NCBI GenBank assembly: GCA_027488905.1
Contig: JAIYAT010000035.1
Location: 372,001 to 436,000, forward strand
Reading direction: 5' to 3'
DNA from: Bacteroidota bacterium
GTDB taxonomy: Bacteria; Bacteroidota; Bacteroidia; UKL13-3
Length of the DNA stretch: 64,000 nucleotides
Position numbers and translations under genes: made by a program. Below the pieces are notes generated by a model, which was not told the origin of the DNA, searched no databases, and saw only the letters and a list, made by a program, of their open reading frames with translations. This document shows positions 1 through 7,315 of this stretch, piece by piece. Numbering within the stretch: the first letter of the stretch is position 1; every line of letters begins with the position of its first letter.

Positions 1-956
1 TAGTACTTTTCGGCTTTGTCTTTATCTCCTTTTTCTTCCATCAGCAAACCTTTCATATACCACGCTTTAGCATAATTAGGATTGAGTTTGGTAACAATTT
101 CCCAATTCTCCATCGCTTTTGCTAAATACCCAGATTCATAATTAATGTATCCAACATTGTAATAAACAAGAAAATTTGTTGGATCCATCTTTATGATTTT
201 CTTGTATTCTACCATTGCTGAGGCATAATTTTCTGTTCTTTGCAAATAAACTGCTTTGGCAAAATATGGCTCAACTAAATTCGGTTTGAGTTTAATGGCA
301 GCATCAAAATAACCTAAAGCTAGTTTGCTTTTTTGGGCGGCATATAAATTGGCAACGTAAAGTGCAGATTCATAATCTGTAGGATCAGTTTCTATGGCAG
401 TTTGAAAATGGTAAATAGCACGACTAGTATCTCCAGTCTCCCGATAATTCATACCTAACATATGATACAAATATGGGTTGGTTTTATCTTCCTTTAAAAG
501 TTTAGTAAACAGGTCTAATGATTTTTGATGCTCTTTTACAAGAAAATATAAATCAGCTAGTTTAAGCATAGCATCTTTGTTATCTGGGTTCAACAAAATA
601 GCTTTTTCATAGGATTGAGCGGCATTTTTAGTCTGATTCATGGCATATTGGGTTCGGCCTAATGTAAAAAAATATACATCTCTTGTAGAATCTATCTGGA
701 TTGCAGAGATTAAATCTGCCTCGGCTCTAGCTAGGTATTTACTGTTAATGTAAACTTCTGCCCTTCTATAGAAATTTTCAGGATTGGCGGGGTCTGCATC
801 GATTTCTTTACTAATTTCTCTTGCCAAGGTGGCATTGGCAGTACTATCATTTGGATCAGGTAAATTTGTATTCTTAGGAACATCCTTACAAGATAAAATT
901 AACAAAAGGCTAATAAAAATCATTTTTTGAACGAAGGCATTCAGTTGCATTTTCAT
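1..956 (-). CDS. TPR-repeat lipoprotein (partial, 3' end beyond window)
   Basis: The reverse strand is open from the window edge to about 956, giving about 318 residues. The N-terminus has a short hydrophobic run ending in the lipobox ILSC (Cys about residue 23), so a lipid-anchored envelope protein is predicted. The rest is a chain of about seven tetratricopeptide repeats, with helices such as NAAQSYEKAILLNPDN and ALGYFDAAIKLKPN recurring every 34 residues. TPRs are protein-protein scaffolds; no enzymatic domain is visible. ATGs at 956, 950 and 923 are all in frame. I prefer 956 because it supplies lysines before the hydrophobic stretch, but 923 would leave more room for a divergent promoter with hmgA. 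The specific function is unknown. Confidence 0.85.
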   Translation of the reverse strand, partial: MKMQLNAFVQKMIFISLLLILSCKDVPKNTNLPDPNDSTANATLAREISKEIDADPANPENFYRRAEVYINSKYLARAEADLISAIQIDSTRDVYFFTLGRTQYAMNQTKNAAQSYEKAILLNPDNKDAMLKLADLYFLVKEHQKSLDLFTKLLKEDKTNPYLYHMLGMNYRETGDTSRAIYHFQTAIETDPTDYESALYVANLYAAQKSKLALGYFDAAIKLKPNLVEPYFAKAVYLQRTENYASAMVEYKKIIKMDPTNFLVYYNVGYINYESGYLAKAMENWEIVTKLNPNYAKAWYMKGLLMEEKGDKDKAEKY

Positions 957-1001
957 ATTTTTGAGGGTTCAAACATAAGTCAACCAAAATTAATACTAAG
1001 T

Positions 1002-2159
1002 ATGCCATTTTATTACCGATTAGGAAAAATTCCACAAAAAAGACATACCCAATTCAGAAAAGAAGATGGAAGCCTTTACTCGGAAGAACTTATTTCTACC
1101 GAAGGCTTTAGCAGTTTGTATTCTTTAGTATACCATTCTCATCCGCCTACCTTGGTAAAGGAAGTTGAGGAACCAATAAATGCAGAGCCAGTTGCAGCTT
1201 TGCCTAAAAACCTTAAAAACAGAAGTTTCTTAACCTTTAAAACAAAACCTACCGACGATTTTCTTTCATCAAGGGTGGTAATGCTTTATAATAAAGATGT
1301 TTATATTACTTGTGCAGCACCTAAAAAAAGTATGACAGATTACTTTTACAAAAATGCTGATGCAGATGAAGTAATTTTTATACACGAAGGCAGTGGTGTG
1401 TTGAAAACATTGTACGGTCAAATCCCATTTGAATATGGTGATTATTTGGTTATACCTAGAGGAATTATCTATCAAATGCATTTCAATGATGAAAACAATA
1501 GACTTTTCATCACGGAAAGCTTCTCTCCTATTCGCCCACCCAAACGATACCTAAACACTTTTGGTCAATTTTTGGAACATTCGCCTTATTGTGAAAGAGA
1601 TTTAAAATTACCACAAGACCTTAAAACTTATGATGAAAAAGGCGATTTTAAGGTAATGATTAAGAAGCAAGACTTAATTTATCCATACATTTATGCTACC
1701 CATCCATTTGACGCTATTGGATGGGATGGTTACCAATATCCTTATGGGTTTAGCATACATAATTATGAACCCATTACTGGAAGAGTTCATATGCCACCGC
1801 CAATTCATCAGACTTTTGAAGGCCATAATTTTGTAATTTGTTCATTTGTGCCAAGGCTATACGATTACCATCCACTATCTATTCCTGCACCTTACAATCA
1901 CAGCAATGTAGACAGTGATGAAGTTTTATATTATGTTGATGGTGATTTTATGAGTAGAAAACATGTGGAACGAGGCATGATAAGCTTGCATCCAAAAGGG
2001 ATTCCTCATGGACCACACCCTGGAACTGTTGAGAAATCTATTGGAAAAACAGAAACTAAAGAATTGGCTGTAATGATAGACCCATTTTATCCTTTGATGA
2101 TTACGCAGGCGGCTTTAGATTGCGAAGACCCTCATTATTATAAAAGCTGGGTTGAATAA
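1002..2159 (+). CDS. hmgA: Homogentisate 1,2-dioxygenase
   Basis: This 385-residue cytosolic non-haem iron(II) dioxygenase opens the ring of homogentisate to maleylacetoacetate in tyrosine and phenylalanine degradation. The N-terminus MPFYYRLGKIPQKRHTQFR is characteristic of the family. A cupin region follows, with PYNHSNVDSDE (about residues 298-308) and GIPHGPHPG (about 333-341) holding the expected His/Glu iron ligands. The open frame extends upstream to a TTG at 927, but that overlaps the divergent TPR gene and adds 25 non-homologous residues, so ATG 1002 is chosen. The preceding enzyme, HppD, is encoded at 25152-26252; no maleylacetoacetate isomerase or fumarylacetoacetase is present in this window. 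Confidence 0.96.
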   Translation: MPFYYRLGKIPQKRHTQFRKEDGSLYSEELISTEGFSSLYSLVYHSHPPTLVKEVEEPINAEPVAALPKNLKNRSFLTFKTKPTDDFLSSRVVMLYNKDVYITCAAPKKSMTDYFYKNADADEVIFIHEGSGVLKTLYGQIPFEYGDYLVIPRGIIYQMHFNDENNRLFITESFSPIRPPKRYLNTFGQFLEHSPYCERDLKLPQDLKTYDEKGDFKVMIKKQDLIYPYIYATHPFDAIGWDGYQYPYGFSIHNYEPITGRVHMPPPIHQTFEGHNFVICSFVPRLYDYHPLSIPAPYNHSNVDSDEVLYYVDGDFMSRKHVERGMISLHPKGIPHGPHPGTVEKSIGKTETKELAVMIDPFYPLMITQAALDCEDPHYYKSWVE

Positions 2160-2178
2160 CGTTTTGGGTCAAACCAAA

Positions 2179-2664
2179 CTAATCTTCAAACATTTTTATG
2201 GCTCTTTGTAAATTAGCATAAAACGTAGTAGCGACACCTGTTTTATAGTGGCAATGGTTGCTTATGGTTCCTGTTTCCTCGCATTTACAAGCAACAATTC
2301 TATTGTTTTCTAGAAAAAATCTGCAATTTTCACATGCAACGGCAGAGCACATTTTGAATACTGCATCCTCATTTAAAATGAAATAAATACCCTCTTGGTT
2401 CAGGTCAACCGCGGCTATTCTCTTTCTTCCTTGGTAGGCGCAAGTTGCCACTAAGAAATATGTTTGCTGCATTTGTTCAATATGCAGTTCTGTAACTTTC
2501 GTGCCATCTCTAAATGTCCATTCAAAGGCTTTGGTAAGGTTTTTTTCACTTTCGGTCAATTCATAAACACCATTGTTAATTTGGCCAATTTGAATTTTAG
2601 CAGATTGTGAAAAGCTATTAACCGAAACTAATAAGAAAATTGTTGACAGTATAATTTTTACCAT
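2179..2664 (-). CDS. Small secreted cysteine-rich protein, unknown
   Basis: This 161-residue protein has a clear signal peptide (VKIILSTIFLLVSVNSFSQ, cleavage near residue 20), so it is exported. The mature part carries eight or so cysteines, grouped as MCSAVACENC (about residues 103-112), ACKC and NHC toward the C-terminus, which suggests disulfides or metal binding. I recognise no family. The open frame extends to 2757, but the extra 31 residues run into the purC promoter, so the ATG at 2664 in front of the signal peptide is chosen. It is divergent from purC and converges on hmgA with a 19-base gap. Confidence 0.7.
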   Translation of the reverse strand: MVKIILSTIFLLVSVNSFSQSAKIQIGQINNGVYELTESEKNLTKAFEWTFRDGTKVTELHIEQMQQTYFLVATCAYQGRKRIAAVDLNQEGIYFILNEDAVFKMCSAVACENCRFFLENNRIVACKCEETGTISNHCHYKTGVATTFYANLQRAIKMFED

Positions 2665-2719
2665 TAAAACTAATTTATACACAAATGTAAACAAGCAAAA
2701 GCAATTCTGCAATTTGTTA

Positions 2720-2727
2720 TAAATTTG
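2720..2727 (+). promoter_or_regulatory. -7 promoter box of purC
   Basis: TAAATTTG matches the Bacteroidota -7 consensus TAnnTTTG. It lies 8 bases before the purC ATG, so transcription would begin almost at the start codon (a leaderless or nearly leaderless message). No clear -33 TTTG at the right distance was seen. Confidence 0.4.
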
Positions 2728-2735
2728 TGCGCTAT

Positions 2736-3683
2736 ATGAGAGCATTAGTATCAACAAGTTTCTCCTTTCCTAAACAAAGAAGTTTTTACCGAGGAAAAGT
2801 AAGAGATGTTTACAACATCAATAACCAATACCTAATTATGGTTGCATGCGACCGCATTTCGGCCTTTGATGTGGTTTTACCAAAACCTATTCCTTTTAAA
2901 GGCCAAGTTTTGAACCAAATTGCAGCTCACTTTTTAGAAATAACTAAAGACCTAGTTCCAAATTGGTTGCTCAAATGCCCCGACCCAAATGTTAGCATTG
3001 GCTTGTGTTGTGAACCCTTTAAAGTTGAAATGGTTATTAGAGGGTACTTGAGCGGCCATGCATGGCGAGAATACAAGGCTGGCAAAAGAATTATTTGTGG
3101 TGTAACGATGCCAGATGGAATGAAAGAAAATGATAAATTTCCTGAACCCATCATTACTCCAACAATAAAAGCAACTTCTGGTCATGATGAAGACATCTCA
3201 AGGGAAGAAATTATCAATACCAATTTGGTTACAGAGGCAAATTATTTAATTCTTGAAAATTATACTAGGAAACTATTTGAATTTGGAAGTGCATATGCTG
3301 CCAAACAAGGTTTGATTTTGGTTGATACCAAATATGAATTTGGTAGTTATAATGGAGAAGTAATGTTAATGGATGAAATCCATACTCCTGATTCTAGCAG
3401 ATATTTCTATGCTGACACTTATCAAGACATTCAGTTAAAAGACCAACAGCAACGCCAACTTTCCAAAGAATTTGTAAGACAATGGCTTATTGAAAATGGC
3501 TTTCAAGGCTTAGAAGGTCAAGCAGCACCCGTGTTCCCAGATGATTTTATAGCATTGGTAACTGAACGTTACATTGAACTTTTCGAAAAAATTAGCGGAA
3601 AAAAATTTAAAAAGCAAAACTATGAAGGCATTGAACACCGCATTGAATCAAGTGTTATAGAATATATTAACAAGCTGAGTTGA
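2736..3683 (+). CDS. purC: Phosphoribosylaminoimidazole-succinocarboxamide synthase (SAICAR synthetase)
   Basis: PurC joins CAIR and aspartate, using ATP, to give SAICAR in de novo purine synthesis. Family signatures are plain: RGKVRDVY near the N-terminus, DRISAFDVVLP, VRGYLSGHAWREY-like ligand residues, VDTKYEFG, and DEIHTPDSSRY. The length of 315 residues is that of the stand-alone eukaryote-like form common in Bacteroidota. A GTG at 2727 is in frame, but ATG 2736 is preferred because 2720-2727 forms a -7 box. Its TGA overlaps the TTG start of the EamA transporter, suggesting translational coupling. Confidence 0.97.
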   Translation: MRALVSTSFSFPKQRSFYRGKVRDVYNINNQYLIMVACDRISAFDVVLPKPIPFKGQVLNQIAAHFLEITKDLVPNWLLKCPDPNVSIGLCCEPFKVEMVIRGYLSGHAWREYKAGKRIICGVTMPDGMKENDKFPEPIITPTIKATSGHDEDISREEIINTNLVTEANYLILENYTRKLFEFGSAYAAKQGLILVDTKYEFGSYNGEVMLMDEIHTPDSSRYFYADTYQDIQLKDQQQRQLSKEFVRQWLIENGFQGLEGQAAPVFPDDFIALVTERYIELFEKISGKKFKKQNYEGIEHRIESSVIEYINKLS

Positions 3684-4519
3684 ACTTATTTCTATTTTCC
3701 ATAGGCATTAATACAGCCTATTTTCTAGCAGATTTATTTATCAAATTAGGCAGCTATAATTACACAGCTGGTAGATTAGTCTTTTATCGCTCGATACTTA
3801 CAGTGGCCATGTGCTTTTTATGGTTAATTTTTTCAGGACAAGCAAGTAACCCACCCGCTTTTAAAGAAATAGCTCAGTTAATTGGATGTGGAATTTTATG
3901 TGTAATAGGATTATACTATTATGTGAAAGCACTACAAGGGTTGCATTTTGTAAATGTATCAGTAGTTGGTATTTCAGGAGCATTAATTCATTACTTGTTA
4001 GGGGTATTTTTGAACCATGAAAGCTTCAACAATTGGTTTTATGTGGCAGCAATATTATGTCTTCTAGGAATAAGTATTCAATGGCGTAAACAAACTTTAC
4101 ATAAAGGTTTAATAGATGCTTGTCTTAGCGCAGTATTCTGGGGCTTTGGCTATTCCTTATTGAACATTCCGTTGCAAAATTCAAATGCTATTTGGGGGTC
4201 TTTTATTTTAGAAATATGTGCTTTGATACTCTCGGGATTGTATTTATTTCGGTTTGAACCTAATAAAAAATTAAACGAAACCAATCTTAAAGATTATCGA
4301 CTAATACTTGTCGCCTTATTTACGGTATTAGGTTCAGTTTGGATCAATTATGCATATCAAAAGTTTAACTTAAGTGCACTTGGATTTATGCAGTTGGCAT
4401 TTTTTCCTTATTCAATGCTCGCTGGTTATTTCCTTTTTAAGGAGCGATTATCAAAAATAGAATGGATAGGAAACAGCCTAGTAGTTATAGGTTTGATTGT
4501 TTATTACCTATTTATTTAG
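3680..4519 (+). CDS. EamA/DMT-family transporter
   Basis: This 279-residue integral membrane protein has about ten hydrophobic helices in two similar halves (each near 135 residues), the layout of the drug/metabolite transporter superfamily. The second half shows the typical end ALGFMQLAFFPYSMLAGYFLFKE (split here only for description) followed by a final helix. Substrate cannot be read from sequence. Translation begins at a TTG that overlaps the purC stop (TTGA), so the two are probably co-translated. The gene converges with the Rossmann gene at 4512, overlapping it by 8 bases. A GGTTTGAACC element lies in the coding region at 4251. Confidence 0.85.
   Translation: MNLFLFSIGINTAYFLADLFIKLGSYNYTAGRLVFYRSILTVAMCFLWLIFSGQASNPPAFKEIAQLIGCGILCVIGLYYYVKALQGLHFVNVSVVGISGALIHYLLGVFLNHESFNNWFYVAAILCLLGISIQWRKQTLHKGLIDACLSAVFWGFGYSLLNIPLQNSNAIWGSFILEICALILSGLYLFRFEPNKKLNETNLKDYRLILVALFTVLGSVWINYAYQKFNLSALGFMQLAFFPYSMLAGYFLFKERLSKIEWIGNSLVVIGLIVYYLFI
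4251..4260 (+). repeat. GGTTTGAACC element 1
   Basis: Exact copy, inside the EamA transporter gene, read as Phe-Glu-Pro. Flanks are tttc and taat. Confidence 0.9.
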
Positions 4520-5180
4520 CAGCATCTGCTAACTCAAAAATTTCATTATTGAGGATTAAATTGTTACCAATTTTTTCTGATAATGCAGCATGCATGAGAG
4601 CCTTTGCAACAGTTTCACCTTTTATTGCTTTGTATAATCTTAAAGGGCCAATAAAAATTGGGTTCATAACACGCATAAGATATTGCGTAATAGTTTCTAA
4701 TGGTCTCGATTCTAATCTATTCCCCAAAAGCAATGAAGGGCGTAATACAAAAACAGTTTTAAACCCAATCTTTTCAATGGCAACTTCCAATTCTGCTTTT
4801 AACCTGCTATAAAAAATACTTGACTGAAGATTGGCTCCCATGGAACTTACCAACAAAAAACTTTGAGCTCCATTTCTAAATGTAATTTCTGCAATCTGCA
4901 ACGGAATATCAAAATCTATACGCCTGTAGTTTTCCTTATCTGGAGTTTTAGCGCTAGTTGAACCCATACAACAAAACACATGGTCTGCAACCATCTTATC
5001 TTCGTAGTTATTCAATTGGCTAAAATCTAACATGATTTGAGTAAACTTTTCATGTTTGATAACCATATCTCTTCTAACCAAAACTATAACCTGAGTGTAA
5101 TTTGGATTTTTAAGCAACTCAAAAACCAAATTTCTGCCAATCAATCCTGTAGCCCCAATTACTAATGCAATTTTCCCCAT
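4512..5180 (-). CDS. NAD(P)-binding Rossmann oxidoreductase (TIP30/HTATIP2-like atypical SDR)
   Basis: This 222-residue protein starts with a nucleotide-binding motif, VIGATGLIGRNL (GxxGxxG), followed by a VLVRR segment at the end of the second strand that favours NADP. It keeps the short-chain dehydrogenase catalytic set: a Ser in FLLVSSMGA (about residue 107) and YxxxK in FYSRLKAELE (about 118-127). The best fit is the atypical SDR group containing HTATIP2 and bacterial 'NAD(P)H-binding' proteins; substrate is unknown. ATG 5180 is chosen over the upstream ATG at 5225 because the Rossmann fold begins directly after it and the upstream gene ends at 5182. It is the intact partner of a tandem pair with the gene at 5182-5829. 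Confidence 0.8.
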   Translation of the reverse strand: MGKIALVIGATGLIGRNLVFELLKNPNYTQVIVLVRRDMVIKHEKFTQIMLDFSQLNNYEDKMVADHVFCCMGSTSAKTPDKENYRRIDFDIPLQIAEITFRNGAQSFLLVSSMGANLQSSIFYSRLKAELEVAIEKIGFKTVFVLRPSLLLGNRLESRPLETITQYLMRVMNPIFIGPLRLYKAIKGETVAKALMHAALSEKIGNNLILNNEIFELADAAK

Positions 5181-5181
5181 T

Positions 5182-5829
5182 TTAGATATCTTTAGGTAAG
5201 AATTCCCTTCTAGAGGAATCATCATTTACGGCAGCGAAGACCATTCTTTCTGCCAATATATTTGCTGGGGTTGTAAATATTTTATCGTAGAAACCTAAGC
5301 CTACTTTGTTCAAGACCCCTCCAAAAGATTTCTTAAAATTATAAGTGCCGTTGTCTATTCTAACAGAACTGCTAATTCCATTTACCTTAAAAACATATAA
5401 TTTAGTAAAAGGAAGTTTCTCTATTTCTTGCTGAAGCTGGCCTCGCAATTTAAACATTGGGTTAATTGAATGGGTACTTGCTTTAGTATTATTGAGAAGG
5501 AAAAAGTTTTTCACTCCTGTCTCATTTGCTAGTTTAGCAATCTTTAAAGGAACATCATACTCAAATTGATCAGCATCTTTTAAGCCAGTAGTATTGATGA
5601 ATTCTTTGCCTAACAAACAAAACACATCGTCAACTTCTTCAAAAGCAAACTTAGTATCCTCTATTCTGGAAAAGTCAACTAAAACACTTTGAATGTGAAT
5701 ATTCTTAAAACGCCTGCTTTCTCGACGTGTTAGGATAACAACCTTTTTATAATGCCTATTATTAAGCAAGTTTTCAAGCAGGGCTTGTCCAATAGAGCCT
5801 GAAATTCCAACGATTAGAGCATTACGCAT
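5182..5829 (-). CDS. Rossmann-fold paralogue lacking SDR catalytic residues
   Basis: This 215-residue protein is a tandem paralogue of the gene at 4512. Both share the layout GxxGxxG (here GISGSIGQAL), a VxLTRR segment, VDDVFCLLG, then a VKNFFLLN strand. Compared with its partner, the catalytic Ser-Ser becomes Asn-Asn (FLLNNTKAS) and the YxxxK becomes KxxxQ (FKLRGQLQQE), so SDR-type hydride transfer chemistry is unlikely. It may bind a nucleotide, regulate its partner or have another use. It is the first gene of the two-gene operon (1-base gap) and is not truncated, so it seems maintained rather than decaying. Confidence 0.75.
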   Translation of the reverse strand: MRNALIVGISGSIGQALLENLLNNRHYKKVVILTRRESRRFKNIHIQSVLVDFSRIEDTKFAFEEVDDVFCLLGKEFINTTGLKDADQFEYDVPLKIAKLANETGVKNFFLLNNTKASTHSINPMFKLRGQLQQEIEKLPFTKLYVFKVNGISSSVRIDNGTYNFKKSFGGVLNKVGLGFYDKIFTTPANILAERMVFAAVNDDSSRREFLPKDI

Positions 5830-5911
5830 AGTTACGAATAAAGGGTATTTTTACGCAAATTGCAAGTTAAAAATTTTGGCTATGCAGAAAAAAATATTAA
5901 TTTCTTAATCT

Positions 5912-5939
5912 GGTTTAAGGTTTAACTTTAGGTTCAAAC
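5912..5939. promoter_or_regulatory. Tandem GGTTTAA/GGTTCAA repeats upstream of yceI
   Basis: Two adjacent GGTTTAA heptamers (5912-5925) and a GGTTCAA copy (5931-5937, within the near-match GGTTCAAAC) sit just before the putative yceI -7 box. The position suits an operator, but no binding protein can be named. Confidence 0.3.
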
Positions 5940-5940
5940 T

Positions 5941-5948
5941 TAGCTTTG
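5941..5948 (+). promoter_or_regulatory. -7 promoter box of the YceI gene
   Basis: TAGCTTTG is an exact TAnnTTTG match 16 bases before the ATG at 5965. A -33 box is not obvious. Confidence 0.45.
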
Positions 5949-5964
5949 TATAAATTTTTAAACC

Positions 5965-6495
5965 ATGAGCAATAACAGTAAATGGGTATTAGACCCAACA
6001 CACAGTGAAATTTTATTTAAGGTAAAACACCTTATGATTACGAATGTAAAAGGTGAATTTAGAAAGTTTTCAGCAAGTATTGCTGGAGAAGATTTTCAAA
6101 ACTCACCAATTGAAGTTAGTATCGATGCCAGCAGCATTTTCACAAATGAAGAAAATAGAGATGGCCATTTGAAAAGTGCTGATTTTTTTGATGTTGAAAA
6201 CCACAAAGAATTAACGTTTAAAAGCACCTCGGTAAATAAAATTGACAATGAAAACTACAAATTAATCGGCATTTTAACCATTAAAGGAATCAGTAAAGAA
6301 ATTTCGCTAGACTTAGAATTTGGGGGAATAAACAAAGATCCTTGGGGTAACCAAAAAGCTGGTTTTTCAGTGAATGGAAAAATCAATAGAAAAGATTGGG
6401 AGCTAAATTGGAATGCACCGCTGGAAACTGGAGGTTTTTTAGTGAGTGAAGAAGTTGCATTAATGGCTGAAGTTCAGTTTGTAAAGCAAGCATAA
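5965..6495 (+). CDS. YceI-family lipid-binding protein
   Basis: This 176-residue YceI-fold protein begins WVLDPTHSEILFKVKHLMI, the family's opening motif, followed by the usual FRKFSASI, SADFFDVENH and LTIKGISKEISL segments. YceI lipocalin-like beta-barrels bind polyisoprenoid or fatty-amide ligands and appear in stress and isoprenoid-quinone contexts. Unlike E. coli YceI, there is no signal peptide here, so the protein is predicted to be cytoplasmic. It is monocistronic, with its own -7 box (5941) and a strong terminator (6515-6550). Confidence 0.9.
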   Translation: MSNNSKWVLDPTHSEILFKVKHLMITNVKGEFRKFSASIAGEDFQNSPIEVSIDASSIFTNEENRDGHLKSADFFDVENHKELTFKSTSVNKIDNENYKLIGILTIKGISKEISLDLEFGGINKDPWGNQKAGFSVNGKINRKDWELNWNAPLETGGFLVSEEVALMAEVQFVKQA

Positions 6496-6514
6496 ATAGG
6501 TTTGAAGTTTTAAT

Positions 6515-6550
6515 AAAAGCTGTCATAGACTTTGCTATGACAGCTTTTTT
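6515..6550 (+). terminator. Rho-independent terminator after yceI
   Basis: A 13-base perfect stem (AAAGCTGTCATAG pairing with CTATGACAGCTTT) with a 6-base loop, followed by a run of T. Confidence 0.9.
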
Positions 6551-6711
6551 ATTTACGCCTAAAAGATTTGTGGACTAAAATGAATTTTCATTCTAAAACT
6601 AGATCAAAAAATGTGTGATAGATGTAACATATATATTTAATTGAGTAAAGTCCAAGGAGAAATCAAAATCTACATTTGATGCCTCGTAAACACTTTATTA
6701 GTAAATAACTT

Positions 6712-7268
6712 ATGAAAAAACAACTAACGATTTACCTTTATGGAATCTCAATCATTATATGTGGCCTATTTTTATTAGTCTCAAAAAACGGAGATTTTGA
6801 TTTTATCAAGAACAGTCTTGGAATTACGCTATTAGCAGGTGCCTTATTGGCGTTCGTATCTGCTTTTGCACGTCAAAGAAAACAAGTACAATTTGCTTAT
6901 CATGAAATGCATGCCATTGCCATGATGGTTTATGGAATATGCATTTTATTATTTTGTAACAACTTTGAAAAATTGATCTATTTCACAAATTTTCTTTTCA
7001 TTTTTTACGCTTTCTCAGAAATTATTTTTTGCAGTTGGTTATTCAATTTAGATCAGAAAATTGATTTTAAATCCTAATCATCCGAGTAATATTGGGCTTT
7101 TCAGTTGGAATTGGAACCATTGTAGCCATGAATTTTTCAGATTTTACGTTAACCATATTTGGCGCAATATTTATTGCAATCAGTATCAATATTTTGTTGT
7201 ATGCTCCTGTTATGAAAGGGAATCAATTAAATTATAATTTCAAAAGTATGTTTGAAGGAGAGTTTTAA
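6712..7268 (+). pseudogene. Frameshifted six-helix membrane protein (DUF308/HdeD-like)
   Basis: The first reading frame (6712-7077, 121 residues) encodes four hydrophobic helices and stops abruptly after DQKIDFKS. The -1 frame is open from 7071 to a TAA at 7266-7268 and encodes two more helices (RVILGFSVGIGTIV and LTIFGAIFIAISINILL) and a soluble tail. One extra A in the AAA at 7069-7071 would join them as a protein of about 185 residues with six helices, the size and topology of DUF308/HdeD-like proteins. The second part has no good start near its beginning (first ATG at 7129). It is either a real one-base deletion, a sequencing error in a short A run, or less likely programmed frameshifting. 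The family assignment is tentative. Confidence 0.65.
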
Positions 7269-7315
7269 TAGTTTTAAACCTTTTCCTAAAAAAAATGTGA
7301 ACGAACAACGTAATT

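Noticed and set aside
1269-1481. Reverse open frame of 70 codons inside hmgA
   Set aside because: It is a shadow frame of a conserved enzyme gene, with no recognisable domain; the same applies to the many short frames opposite sufB, lepA, sdhA, eno and the T9SS genes.
6551-6711. Possible small RNA or riboswitch before the frameshifted gene
   Set aside because: There is no recognisable aptamer or terminator hairpin in this AT-rich stretch.
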